From: Aliarcobacter sp. | GTDB taxonomy: Bacteria; Campylobacterota; Campylobacteria; Campylobacterales; Arcobacteraceae | DNA: 64,000 nucleotides | Direction: 5' to 3' | Assembly: GCA_028689025.1 (NCBI GenBank) | Contig: JAQTXA010000008.1 | Location: forward strand, 42,796 to 106,795 | Part shown: positions 56,596-64,000 of the stretch, one piece after another | How the letters are laid out: each line of letters starts with the position of its first letter | Position numbering within the stretch: the first letter of the stretch is position 1 | Translations under genes and position numbers: made by a program | The notes under the pieces: generated by a model | Databases searched by the model: none | Told to the model about the DNA's origin: nothing | What the model saw: only the letters and a program-made list of their open reading frames with translations

Positions 56596-59500
56596 AATAA
56601 TTCCATTGCCTCTTTGAATTTAAATTTTTCTACATATTCATTTATTTTATTTAATAGGATTCTATCATCTTCACTCAGTTTAAACTGCTCTATTTCTTCA
56701 ATTATTGGTGTAACTTTTTTTAATCTTCTAGTTGATAAAGCCTCTTTTAGATTTTTGAAAAGTTCTATTTTTAAAAAGTCTGATAACTCTTTTTTATCAT
56801 CTTGGCTAGTAATATCTTCAACAATTAATTTTGATTCTACTTCATCAATTATTTCATTTAGTTTCATTTTAAAAAGTTCAAGTTTTTCTTGCTCAAATGA
56901 TTTTTCAATATCTTTTGCCAGCTCAGCCACATCTAACGCTCCAGCACTTCCACACAATCCTTTTAGGGAATGAATAGTTCTTTTTAACTCTTCATCATTT
57001 AAACTTTTAAAATCTAGATTTTTATATTTTACTAAACCTAATAAAATCTTTTTATAAGCGCTTTCAATATTTAACACTAATTTTAAACCATACTTTTTAT
57101 CCACTGTTTTAAAATCTGGTAAAGTATCTGTTGTATTATCTAAAAAAACTTTATCTTCATTTGTAAGTTCTCTTTTTTTAGATAAAAATTCCAATAGAGT
57201 TTCATATAGTTTTTCTATTTCTATAGGTTTATTTAAGTGTTTATTCATTCCTGCTATTTTAGTTTTTTCGATATCTTCTGTCATAGCATTTGCGGTTAGT
57301 GCAACTATTGGAATTGTTTGATTTAGCTTTCTTATCTCTTTTGTTGCTTCATATCCATCTAATATTGGCATTTGAATGTCCATGAAAATAAGTTCATAAT
57401 TATTCTCTTTAAATTTTTTAATAGCTTCTAAACCATTTGAGGCAACATCTATAAGAATTCCACTATCAGCTAAAAGGTCAATTATTATCTCTTTGTTAAT
57501 TTCATTATCTTCTACTAATAAGATTTTACTACCTGACAAAGTTTTTATTTCATGAATTAATTTATTTTTTTCAATATCATGTTTTATTCTGATTGTATTT
57601 ATTTGACCTAAGAAAATCTCACATAACATATCATTAAGGATTGAAGGATTTACTGGTTTATGGATATATTTATCAATTTTTGCCTCATTTAATGATTCAG
57701 ATATTGTTTCTAAAGAGTATGCACTTATTAAAATAATTTTATTAGTATTAATATTTAACTCAGTTTCAATAATCTTACAAGTCGTAATACCATCCATTTC
57801 TGGCATATTCCAATCAACCAATATTAAATCAAACTCTTTAGAATTATTTTTTAATATCTCTATTGCTTCTTTTCCACTTTGTGCAAGTTGCACATCCAAT
57901 CCAAAAGATTGCATTAAATGGTCAAGTATTCCTAACCAACTACTACAATCATCAACTATTAATACTTTTTTTCCATTAAACAGAGTAAATGGAATTTTCT
58001 TTTCATATTTTTGAAGTTCGATTTCAAATATAAATCTACTTCCTTTTCCCTCTTGGCTTTCTAGCCAAATCTCTCCATTCATAAGTTCAACTAATTGTTT
58101 TGTAATTGATAAACCTAATCCAGTTCCACCATATTTTTTAGTTGTTGTTAAATCAGCTTGGGTAAAAGAATCAAAGATTTTTTCCATTTGCTCTGGTTTT
58201 AGACCAATTCCCGTATCATAAACTTCAAATCTAATTTTTCCTAAAGAACCATTTTTGATAAGTAATCCTACTTCACCCTCGTTTGTAAATTTAACTGCAT
58301 TTGAAAGTAAGTTTGTTAATATTTGATTGATTCTTAAACTATCTCCATAAAAGTTTTTTTCAATTTCAGGATAATAATCAACTATTACATCAAGGTTTTT
58401 TTCATAAGCTTTTAATTCAATTAAATTAACCACACTCTCTACAACTTTGAATAGTTCAAAATTCACTTTTTCAATCTCTAATTTTCCAGCTTCTATTTTA
58501 CTAATATCTAATATATCATTTATTATTCCCAGAAGATTGTTTGCAGATGATTGAATTTTATTTATATAGTTTCTTTGTTTATTATCTAAATTTGTATTAA
58601 GTATCAAATGAGACATTCCTACAATTCCATTCATAGGTGTTCTTATCTCATGGGACATATTTGCTAAAAAGTAACTCTTAGCTTTTGTAGCATCTTCTGC
58701 TTTTTCTTTAGCAAGATATAATTCATTTGTTTTTTCAGCTACTTTTTGTGATAAATTATTATTTAATTCTTCAAGCTCTAAAGCTATTTTTTTTCGCTCT
58801 GTAATATCTTGATAAAGTCCTATTATTCCTATTACTTTATCATCTAAATCTCTTAGTGGTATTTTTGATGTTTCAAGGGCAATCGTATTTCCATCGGCTT
58901 GAGTTTGTTCTTCTATAATATTTACTTTTGCTATTTCACTATTCATTACAGTTAAGTCATCTGTTCTATATAATTCTGCTTGTTCTTTCCATACCATTTG
59001 ATAATCATTTTTTCCAATAAGTTCAGACTCATATTTTAAGTTAGCATCTTTTAAAAATACTTTATTAGCTCCTAAATATTCACCATCTCTGTTTTTCCAA
59101 AATATTCTAATTGGAAGAGAATCTATTATAGTTTTTAAAAGCAGTTTTTCTTGATTTATTTCAATGTTTTTATTTTCTAAAAGAGTAACATCTTGAACTG
59201 TTCCTATAGATAAATAAGGTTTATCATCTAAATCGAATTTTGTTTCCCACTCTTCTTTTAGCCATTTAATACGCCCATCTTTCATAAGTAATCTATGAAC
59301 AATACTATTTGACTCTTTTGAATCTAAAGAGCTTCGATATGTATCCGTAACTATTTGTTTATCATCAGGATGAGTTAGACTTAAAAAAAGTTCATAAGAA
59401 GATTTAAATTCTAATTTATCAATCTCGAAAATTTTATAAACTTGATCTGACCAAGTTAATTTATTAGTTTGAATATCAAAAGTCCAAGAACCTAATTTAG

Positions 59501-60530
59501 ATATATTTTGGGCTTCTTCTAGTTGGGCTTTTTGTTTTTCTAATTTTAAATTTTGTTTTTCTAAGTCTTTATTTGTAGATTCGATTTTATTAATATAATA
59601 ATCAAAACTAAATTTAAGTACAAAACTAAATATAATAAAAAAGACAAGAAGTATCAATAAATTTCTTTTGATAATAAAATACTGATCATCTAAATATTGC
59701 TGTATATTAAAAGCTATTAAGAATTTTCCTACAACATTTTTCTTATTATCAAATAAATTTAAATTTTGTTCTACATAATATGTTTGGTTTTCATATTCCA
59801 ATTGATTTAATTCTTTATTTAAATCAATATTTTCAAAGAATAGTTCATCTCCTCTTGTTAATACCCAATTAGCTTTTTGTTTTAGATTAGTTTTATCAAG
59901 GAATATTTCTTTGTTATCTTTTATAAACAATGCTGCTTTAATATTAAAAATTTCATGAATTTCATTTATTATATATTCTGGTTCAACACCTAGTTCAACT
60001 ACTCCAATGAAATTATTATTATAAAAAATTGGTATTACAACTCGAAAAGTCATACTTAGTTTTCCAACTTCAAAACCATATTGAACTTTTTGTGTCTCAA
60101 TTGTATCAAATATTATTTTTCTATTACTTTCTAACTTATCTCCATACATTTCTGGTTTATGTACTCTAAGAAAAGTAGAACCATCAGTTAGTCTAAAAGT
60201 CATTATTTTTAAATAAGGATTTTGCTGAACCATCAAATCAAAATCATTTTTAATTATTGAATATAACTCTTCCCTATTTCTATCATTAAAACTTTTTTTA
60301 ACGTTTTTTGAATCTAGTAACCATTTTGATTTTATGAAAATATCTCTATTAAGTTCCTCTAAAAAAAGATTATAATTTTTATGTATAAATTCCATTTTTG
60401 AATTGACATCTTTTTTAATATCATCTTCTATAAACTTAACATGACTAAATGAAATTATACCACCCAGTAAAATAATAGTGAAAAAAGATATTAAAATGAT
60501 ACTTCGTTTGATATTCTGTAAACTACGCAT
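56592..60530 (-). CDS. Hybrid sensor histidine kinase with Cache, PAS, two receivers and HPt
   Basis: A 1312-residue kinase. In order: membrane helix, double-Cache periplasmic domain (about 35-280), second helix (LLILLVFFIIFSFVLKFSF), coiled coil, two PAS domains (about 340-590), HisKA with H627 in NMSHEIRTPMNG, and HATPase (NLLSNAVKF, DTGIGL, GTGLGLSI). Two receivers follow (LILVDWNMPEMDG and LIFMDIQMPILDG), then a C-terminal HPt domain with H1187 in IHSLKGLCGSAG. All phosphorelay residues look present. It heads the operon with the HD-GYP regulator and the GGDEF cyclase. Confidence 0.94.
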   Translation of the reverse strand: MRSLQNIKRSIILISFFTIILLGGIISFSHVKFIEDDIKKDVNSKMEFIHKNYNLFLEELNRDIFIKSKWLLDSKNVKKSFNDRNREELYSIIKNDFDLMVQQNPYLKIMTFRLTDGSTFLRVHKPEMYGDKLESNRKIIFDTIETQKVQYGFEVGKLSMTFRVVIPIFYNNNFIGVVELGVEPEYIINEIHEIFNIKAALFIKDNKEIFLDKTNLKQKANWVLTRGDELFFENIDLNKELNQLEYENQTYYVEQNLNLFDNKKNVVGKFLIAFNIQQYLDDQYFIIKRNLLILLVFFIIFSFVLKFSFDYYINKIESTNKDLEKQNLKLEKQKAQLEEAQNISKLGSWTFDIQTNKLTWSDQVYKIFEIDKLEFKSSYELFLSLTHPDDKQIVTDTYRSSLDSKESNSIVHRLLMKDGRIKWLKEEWETKFDLDDKPYLSIGTVQDVTLLENKNIEINQEKLLLKTIIDSLPIRIFWKNRDGEYLGANKVFLKDANLKYESELIGKNDYQMVWKEQAELYRTDDLTVMNSEIAKVNIIEEQTQADGNTIALETSKIPLRDLDDKVIGIIGLYQDITERKKIALELEELNNNLSQKVAEKTNELYLAKEKAEDATKAKSYFLANMSHEIRTPMNGIVGMSHLILNTNLDNKQRNYINKIQSSANNLLGIINDILDISKIEAGKLEIEKVNFELFKVVESVVNLIELKAYEKNLDVIVDYYPEIEKNFYGDSLRINQILTNLLSNAVKFTNEGEVGLLIKNGSLGKIRFEVYDTGIGLKPEQMEKIFDSFTQADLTTTKKYGGTGLGLSITKQLVELMNGEIWLESQEGKGSRFIFEIELQKYEKKIPFTLFNGKKVLIVDDCSSWLGILDHLMQSFGLDVQLAQSGKEAIEILKNNSKEFDLILVDWNMPEMDGITTCKIIETELNINTNKIILISAYSLETISESLNEAKIDKYIHKPVNPSILNDMLCEIFLGQINTIRIKHDIEKNKLIHEIKTLSGSKILLVEDNEINKEIIIDLLADSGILIDVASNGLEAIKKFKENNYELIFMDIQMPILDGYEATKEIRKLNQTIPIVALTANAMTEDIEKTKIAGMNKHLNKPIEIEKLYETLLEFLSKKRELTNEDKVFLDNTTDTLPDFKTVDKKYGLKLVLNIESAYKKILLGLVKYKNLDFKSLNDEELKRTIHSLKGLCGSAGALDVAELAKDIEKSFEQEKLELFKMKLNEIIDEVESKLIVEDITSQDDKKELSDFLKIELFKNLKEALSTRRLKKVTPIIEEIEQFKLSEDDRILLNKINEYVEKFKFKEAMELL

Positions 60531-60836
60531 ATATTTGCCTAAAAATAATTTACTGCCATTATATAAAACTTTTTAATTATTACCGCCAAATAATCTAAAT
60601 ACTATAATGTTAATAATATTATTTTGTATCATAAAGACACGATAAATAGAGAATTTATTTTAGTTTATTATTAAAAAAATAATCATATAATCAAAAAATA
60701 AGATTCTTACACATTATCTTTCAAAAGATTAACTTTTTTAACCATTTCCTTTATGCCAAGCCAATTTAATCGCAATAATTTAATAAGCAGATATAATTGC
60801 GCACAAAACATAATCAAAAATAAAACAAGGATTTAT
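60531..60836. other. Divergent intergenic region
   Basis: A 306-bp AT-rich gap between the hybrid kinase (leftward) and yaeQ (rightward). No RNA gene or strong hairpin was seen. An open frame from 60753 joins yaeQ but lacks a ribosome site and family similarity. The region should hold both promoters. Confidence 0.4.
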
Positions 60837-61367
60837 ATGGCTAAAGCAACCATCCATAAAGCACTTTTAAATATAGCTAATATGGATTCACATTACTATA
60901 ATGATCATAATTTAACTTTAGCACTTCATCCATCTGAAACAGAGCTTCGATTAATGGCTCGTGTAGTTGCATTTATACTTAATGCAAGTGAAGAATTGGT
61001 ATTTTGCAAAGGTATTTCACAAGATGATGAACCTGATTTATGGGAAAAAGATTTTGATGGAAGTATTAAACTATGGATAGATTTAGGACAACCAGATGAA
61101 AAACGTATCAAAAAAGCCTGTGGTCGTTCAGAAAAAGTTATTATTTATACCTATCAAGAAAATATGGCATCTCCTTGGTTTAAGCAACTAGAAAACAATA
61201 TTACTCGATTTAAAAATCTATCAGTAATTCATCTTGAATTTGAAGATGATTCATTAGAAGAGTTAGCATTAAGAAGTATTAATTTACAATGTAATATTAG
61301 TGATGAAGAACTTACTTTAATAAATCAAGATAAAAGTGTGATTATTACTCAGAAAAAGTGGAAATAA
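60837..61367 (+). CDS. yaeQ: YaeQ family protein
   Basis: A 176-residue protein from the ATG at 60837, preceded by AAGGA; this gives the usual YaeQ length of about 180. Family segments are MAKATIHKALLNIANMDSHY, the LALHPSETELRLMARVVAFI stretch, LWIDLGQPDEKRIKKAC and VIIYTYQENMASPWFKQ. The fold resembles PD-(D/E)XK nucleases, but the cellular role is not established. It is monocistronic and is followed by a strong hairpin. Confidence 0.92.
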   Translation: MAKATIHKALLNIANMDSHYYNDHNLTLALHPSETELRLMARVVAFILNASEELVFCKGISQDDEPDLWEKDFDGSIKLWIDLGQPDEKRIKKACGRSEKVIIYTYQENMASPWFKQLENNITRFKNLSVIHLEFEDDSLEELALRSINLQCNISDEELTLINQDKSVIITQKKWK

Positions 61368-61381
61368 GTTATTTAAAATAG

Positions 61382-61411
61382 AACACCTAACTTTTTTAAA
61401 AGTTAGGTGTT
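61382..61411. terminator. Bidirectional terminator between yaeQ and the RTX adhesin
   Basis: AACACCTAACTTTT and AAAAGTTAGGTGTT form a perfect 14-bp stem with a TT loop. It lies between the convergent yaeQ (ends 61367) and adhesin (ends 61421) genes. Confidence 0.85.
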
Positions 61412-61420
61412 TATAGTTTC

Positions 61421-64000
61421 TTAGTTTGTTGTGTCAATATCAGGATGAACAAGCACTCTATAAGTATCAGTCCCACTATCCTGTGTAAATGTATCATAAT
61501 TAACTGCACCTATCGTAGTTGGAGCCGCTTGCGTCCATCCTCCAGTTAATTCAACTGTATCACCAACATTACCAGTAATTGTTAACGTTTTATCTGTACC
61601 ATCTGTCATATCAATTACATCTTGAAGAGTTAATTTTGTAAGACTATGATTTCCTGCTGTTAAATCTATTGATTCTATATTTTTGATTATTGGATTATCC
61701 AATGCAGAAAAATCTATATTGTCATTTGAACCTAATACAAGAGTATCGTTACCAGTTCCACCATCAATGATTGTATCATTTTTATCAAATACTAGAGTAT
61801 CATCCCCTGCTCCACCATAAAGTGCATCTTTTCCTGCTCCACCATCTAAATAATCATCTCCAGCTCCTCCACTTATAGAACTATCATCTGAACCTGTAGT
61901 AATAGTGTCATTCCCCTCTGTACCAGACATTAATATTACATTAAAATTAGCAGTTGCAGCATCTCCATCTGAATCTTCTCCTTCAAGATTAAATTGAAGT
62001 GGAATATCCGATGGGTCTATTGTTGTTGTATAATCCATACTAATTCCTGTTACTTTTAAACCACAATCTACTGGATCTAAAATAACATAATCTAAAACTT
62101 TAGACGTATTAATATCAAAGTCAATATTGTATGAAACTGCTTTACCATCAACTATATTACTTGTAATATCACCATATACAGATGATGAACTACCATCTGT
62201 ATAATATAAAGTCAAAGCAACATCACTTGTTGTTTTTATACCTGCCTCTTTTGCATCAGCTATAATTGTAAATGATGAAAGTGTAGAATTTGAATAGCCA
62301 CTTTGTTGTCTGATATCAAATTTCATTGTATCACCATTTTTATTTATAGTATTTCCTGCAACACCTATTGCATCATTTTGAATTAAATAAGTTTGTGTAC
62401 CATTTCTATATCCAGTAATTAAAACATCAAATGCTCCACCAAAATTATCACTTGAAATATAGGCTTCAGTTCCAGCTGAATTTAATTCTAAACCACCAAA
62501 TAATTCTCCAGATGGAGTAACAATTGTAGGTGCGGGCTGTAATAAATTGAAATCATATGTTCCATCATTATTAACTGTTACACTAAAATATGTTTGCTCT
62601 ACATTATTTGCATCTAGATATGTCGCAGAAAAAGTTTTTGATGTATCCGTTGATGATGTTTCTGTAAAATCAAATTTAGCATCATCCATACCTACCCATG
62701 TCAATTTACTATCACCATTATTTATAAAGTGAACAAGATCTACACTATCTGCTCCACTATCAAATGTAATTACTCCATCAGTAGTTAATCCAATGCTTCT
62801 ATTTACATATAAATCATCTACTGTAACGCTTGGAATATCATCTGTAATTTTTAATTCTAATTGTGTAGAAGTACTATCACCATCTGCATCAGTAATTGTT
62901 ACAGTTACTAATCCACTAACACTATCTACTCCATCAGGATGAGTATATGCTGAATTTTGCGTAAATGTATAAGCACCTGTTGTTTCATTTATTACTAAAG
63001 TCCAAGTACCATCATTTGCTGCAATTGTAGTAATTCCACTTGTTGAAGTAGTTGTTGCAGCACCTAATGCACCATTATATGAAATAGTAACTGGATTTGT
63101 TGTTGAAGCTCCATCAGAACCAAAAGTGAAATTCAATGAACCAGTAACTTCTGTACCAATTTGTATATCTCCAGTAACAGCAGCATCTTCACCAATTTGA
63201 GGAGTTACAATAATTGGAATATTATCAGTAATTACATTCCCTTCTACTAGTTCATAATTACCACCAACTATACTGTTATATGAAACTGTTAATAAATTAT
63301 CTGTAGTATTTATATATGGTGATATATCATTTATTGTTTTTGTTCCATACCCTGAATCATTTATCTCTATCCCAATTAAACTATCTGAACCATCAAGTTT
63401 TACATAAACAACTGGTTTATTATCTGGGTCATATGTAGTTGGATCTGGTACATTTGACATTTGAACAGTAATAACTGCAGATTCTGAATTTGTTATATTT
63501 ACTGTTATTGTTGCAGTTGTTATATCTGAGTCATCATTAATTATATTAGAAACTACTTTCCCACTATATGTTAAATTCTCAAAGCTTCCATCTGCTCCAG
63601 CATTAGCTTCTGACACCCCTGTGATTTTATTTGTAATTGAATCTGTTTCATTATATACATCATCTCTATTTACATCGATAGTTAATGTTCCACTTAATCC
63701 ATCAGCTACTCCACCACCATCTAATAATGTACCTTTTGCAAGAATTACAATATCCCCTTGTTCTGTTGTTACTGTTACATCATTTTTTGCTGCATGATTA
63801 ATAGTTGCTGTATAAGTTATACTACCACCATCTTCACTTGTTGCACCACTTGTACTCAATCTTACTTTTACACTATCTGAGTCATCATTAATTATATTAG
63901 AAACTACTTTCCCACTATATGTTAAATTCTCAAAGCTTCCATCTGCTCCAGCATTAGCTTCTGACACCCCTGTGATTTTATTTGTAATTGAATCTGTTTC
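61421..64000 (-). CDS. Giant RTX / LapA-like adhesin, C-terminal part (cut by window edge)
   Basis: The frame stays open to the right edge (at least 859 residues). It begins in repeated Ig-like units of LapA/BapA type (SGATSEDGGSITYTATINHA, DVTVTTEQGDIVILAKGTLL, GVSEANAGADGSFENLTYSG). A T1SS-143-like domain follows (IGTEVTGSLNFTFGSDGAST, GATTTSTSGIT), then a large domain with VDDLYVNRSIGLTTDG. RTX nonapeptides (ISGGAGDDYLDGGAGKDALY, GGAGDDTLVFD) and a C-terminal secretion region ending in HPDIDTTN complete it. Such proteins leave by type I secretion and mediate biofilm adhesion. No ABC transporter for it is in the window. The real start lies outside. Confidence 0.9.
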   Translation of the reverse strand, partial: ETDSITNKITGVSEANAGADGSFENLTYSGKVVSNIINDDSDSVKVRLSTSGATSEDGGSITYTATINHAAKNDVTVTTEQGDIVILAKGTLLDGGGVADGLSGTLTIDVNRDDVYNETDSITNKITGVSEANAGADGSFENLTYSGKVVSNIINDDSDITTATITVNITNSESAVITVQMSNVPDPTTYDPDNKPVVYVKLDGSDSLIGIEINDSGYGTKTINDISPYINTTDNLLTVSYNSIVGGNYELVEGNVITDNIPIIVTPQIGEDAAVTGDIQIGTEVTGSLNFTFGSDGASTTNPVTISYNGALGAATTTSTSGITTIAANDGTWTLVINETTGAYTFTQNSAYTHPDGVDSVSGLVTVTITDADGDSTSTQLELKITDDIPSVTVDDLYVNRSIGLTTDGVITFDSGADSVDLVHFINNGDSKLTWVGMDDAKFDFTETSSTDTSKTFSATYLDANNVEQTYFSVTVNNDGTYDFNLLQPAPTIVTPSGELFGGLELNSAGTEAYISSDNFGGAFDVLITGYRNGTQTYLIQNDAIGVAGNTINKNGDTMKFDIRQQSGYSNSTLSSFTIIADAKEAGIKTTSDVALTLYYTDGSSSSVYGDITSNIVDGKAVSYNIDFDINTSKVLDYVILDPVDCGLKVTGISMDYTTTIDPSDIPLQFNLEGEDSDGDAATANFNVILMSGTEGNDTITTGSDDSSISGGAGDDYLDGGAGKDALYGGAGDDTLVFDKNDTIIDGGTGNDTLVLGSNDNIDFSALDNPIIKNIESIDLTAGNHSLTKLTLQDVIDMTDGTDKTLTITGNVGDTVELTGGWTQAAPTTIGAVNYDTFTQDSGTDTYRVLVHPDIDTTN
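63524..63649 (-). repeat. Adhesin tandem repeat, copy 1
   Basis: This block is identical by eye over 126 bp to 63875-64000, an offset of 351 bp (117 codons). It encodes the end of an Ig-like unit, from DSITNKITGVSEANAGADG through VVSNIINDDSD. The array probably continues beyond the window. Confidence 0.85.
63875..64000 (-). repeat. Adhesin tandem repeat, copy 2 (cut by window edge)
   Basis: The second copy of the 63524-63649 block, at a period of 351 bp. Perfect DNA identity indicates recent duplication or homogenisation. Confidence 0.85.

Noticed and set aside
60753..60836. 28-codon N-terminal extension of yaeQ
   Set aside because: The segment shows no YaeQ similarity and the ATG at 60837 has AAGGA upstream.

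Overview
The window looks like a chromosomal segment of a marine or salt-adapted member of the Campylobacterota, most probably Arcobacteraceae (Arcobacter in the broad sense). This is an inference from the very AT-rich coding style, the carboxynorspermidine pathway, OprD-type porins, the dense two-component and Cache-domain signalling genes, and an ectoine operon. No rRNA or ordinary tRNA gene was seen; the only stable RNA recognised is tmRNA.

Region by region. Positions 1-2900 (minus strand) carry the 5' end of a PPK2-type polyphosphate kinase, carboxynorspermidine decarboxylase (nspC), a 54-residue rubredoxin overlapping nspC, and carboxynorspermidine synthase, with a roughly 100-bp palindromic repeat between the last two. 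At 3032-3420 lies ssrA (tmRNA), followed directly by a decayed IS21-type istB fragment. Positions 3896-7561 (minus) hold a response regulator, a frameshifted sensor kinase with two periplasmic solute-binding-like domains, and a second response regulator. Positions 7975-20495 (plus) are a five-gene operon: TolC-like protein, small HlyD adaptor, a 2281-residue DUF4347/LEPR-like adhesin, a membrane HlyD protein, and an M50 metalloprotease fused to a HlyD-like domain. No ABC ATPase is present. A Cache-domain protein and a porin follow.

Positions 22820-42039 form an aerobic phenylacetate (paa) catabolic island: paaY and paaN (minus); paaF, G, H, I, J and K plus accessory genes (plus); a thioesterase; a PaaX-family regulator; a ferredoxin-reductase and a single diiron ferritin-like oxygenase (minus); and a branched-chain-type ABC transporter with an extra crotonase (minus). 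The canonical multicomponent epoxidase genes paaABCD are absent from the window, and the diiron protein plus reductase sit where they would be expected. This suggests an alternative phenylacetyl-CoA epoxidase. Three intergenic regions of the island share a direct repeat, TAGCATT-N4-TAGCATT, with an 11-bp period, which looks like a regulon operator.

Positions 42328-44456 hold an NDH-2-like flavoprotein and an unknown protein. Positions 44720-49678 hold an ectABCD operon followed by a 23-codon aspartokinase remnant and an MFS transporter, with a divergent MerR-type regulator across an intergenic region that contains a perfect 16-bp-arm palindrome. Positions 49679-52819 hold a small secreted protein, a PAP2 phosphatase, DgkA and a second porin. 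Positions 53284-60530 (minus) encode a hybrid histidine kinase, a REC-PAS-HD-GYP phosphodiesterase and a Cache-PAS-GGDEF cyclase. This is a c-di-GMP module that could govern surface adhesion. The window ends with yaeQ and the C-terminal part of a giant RTX/LapA-like adhesin that runs off the right edge.
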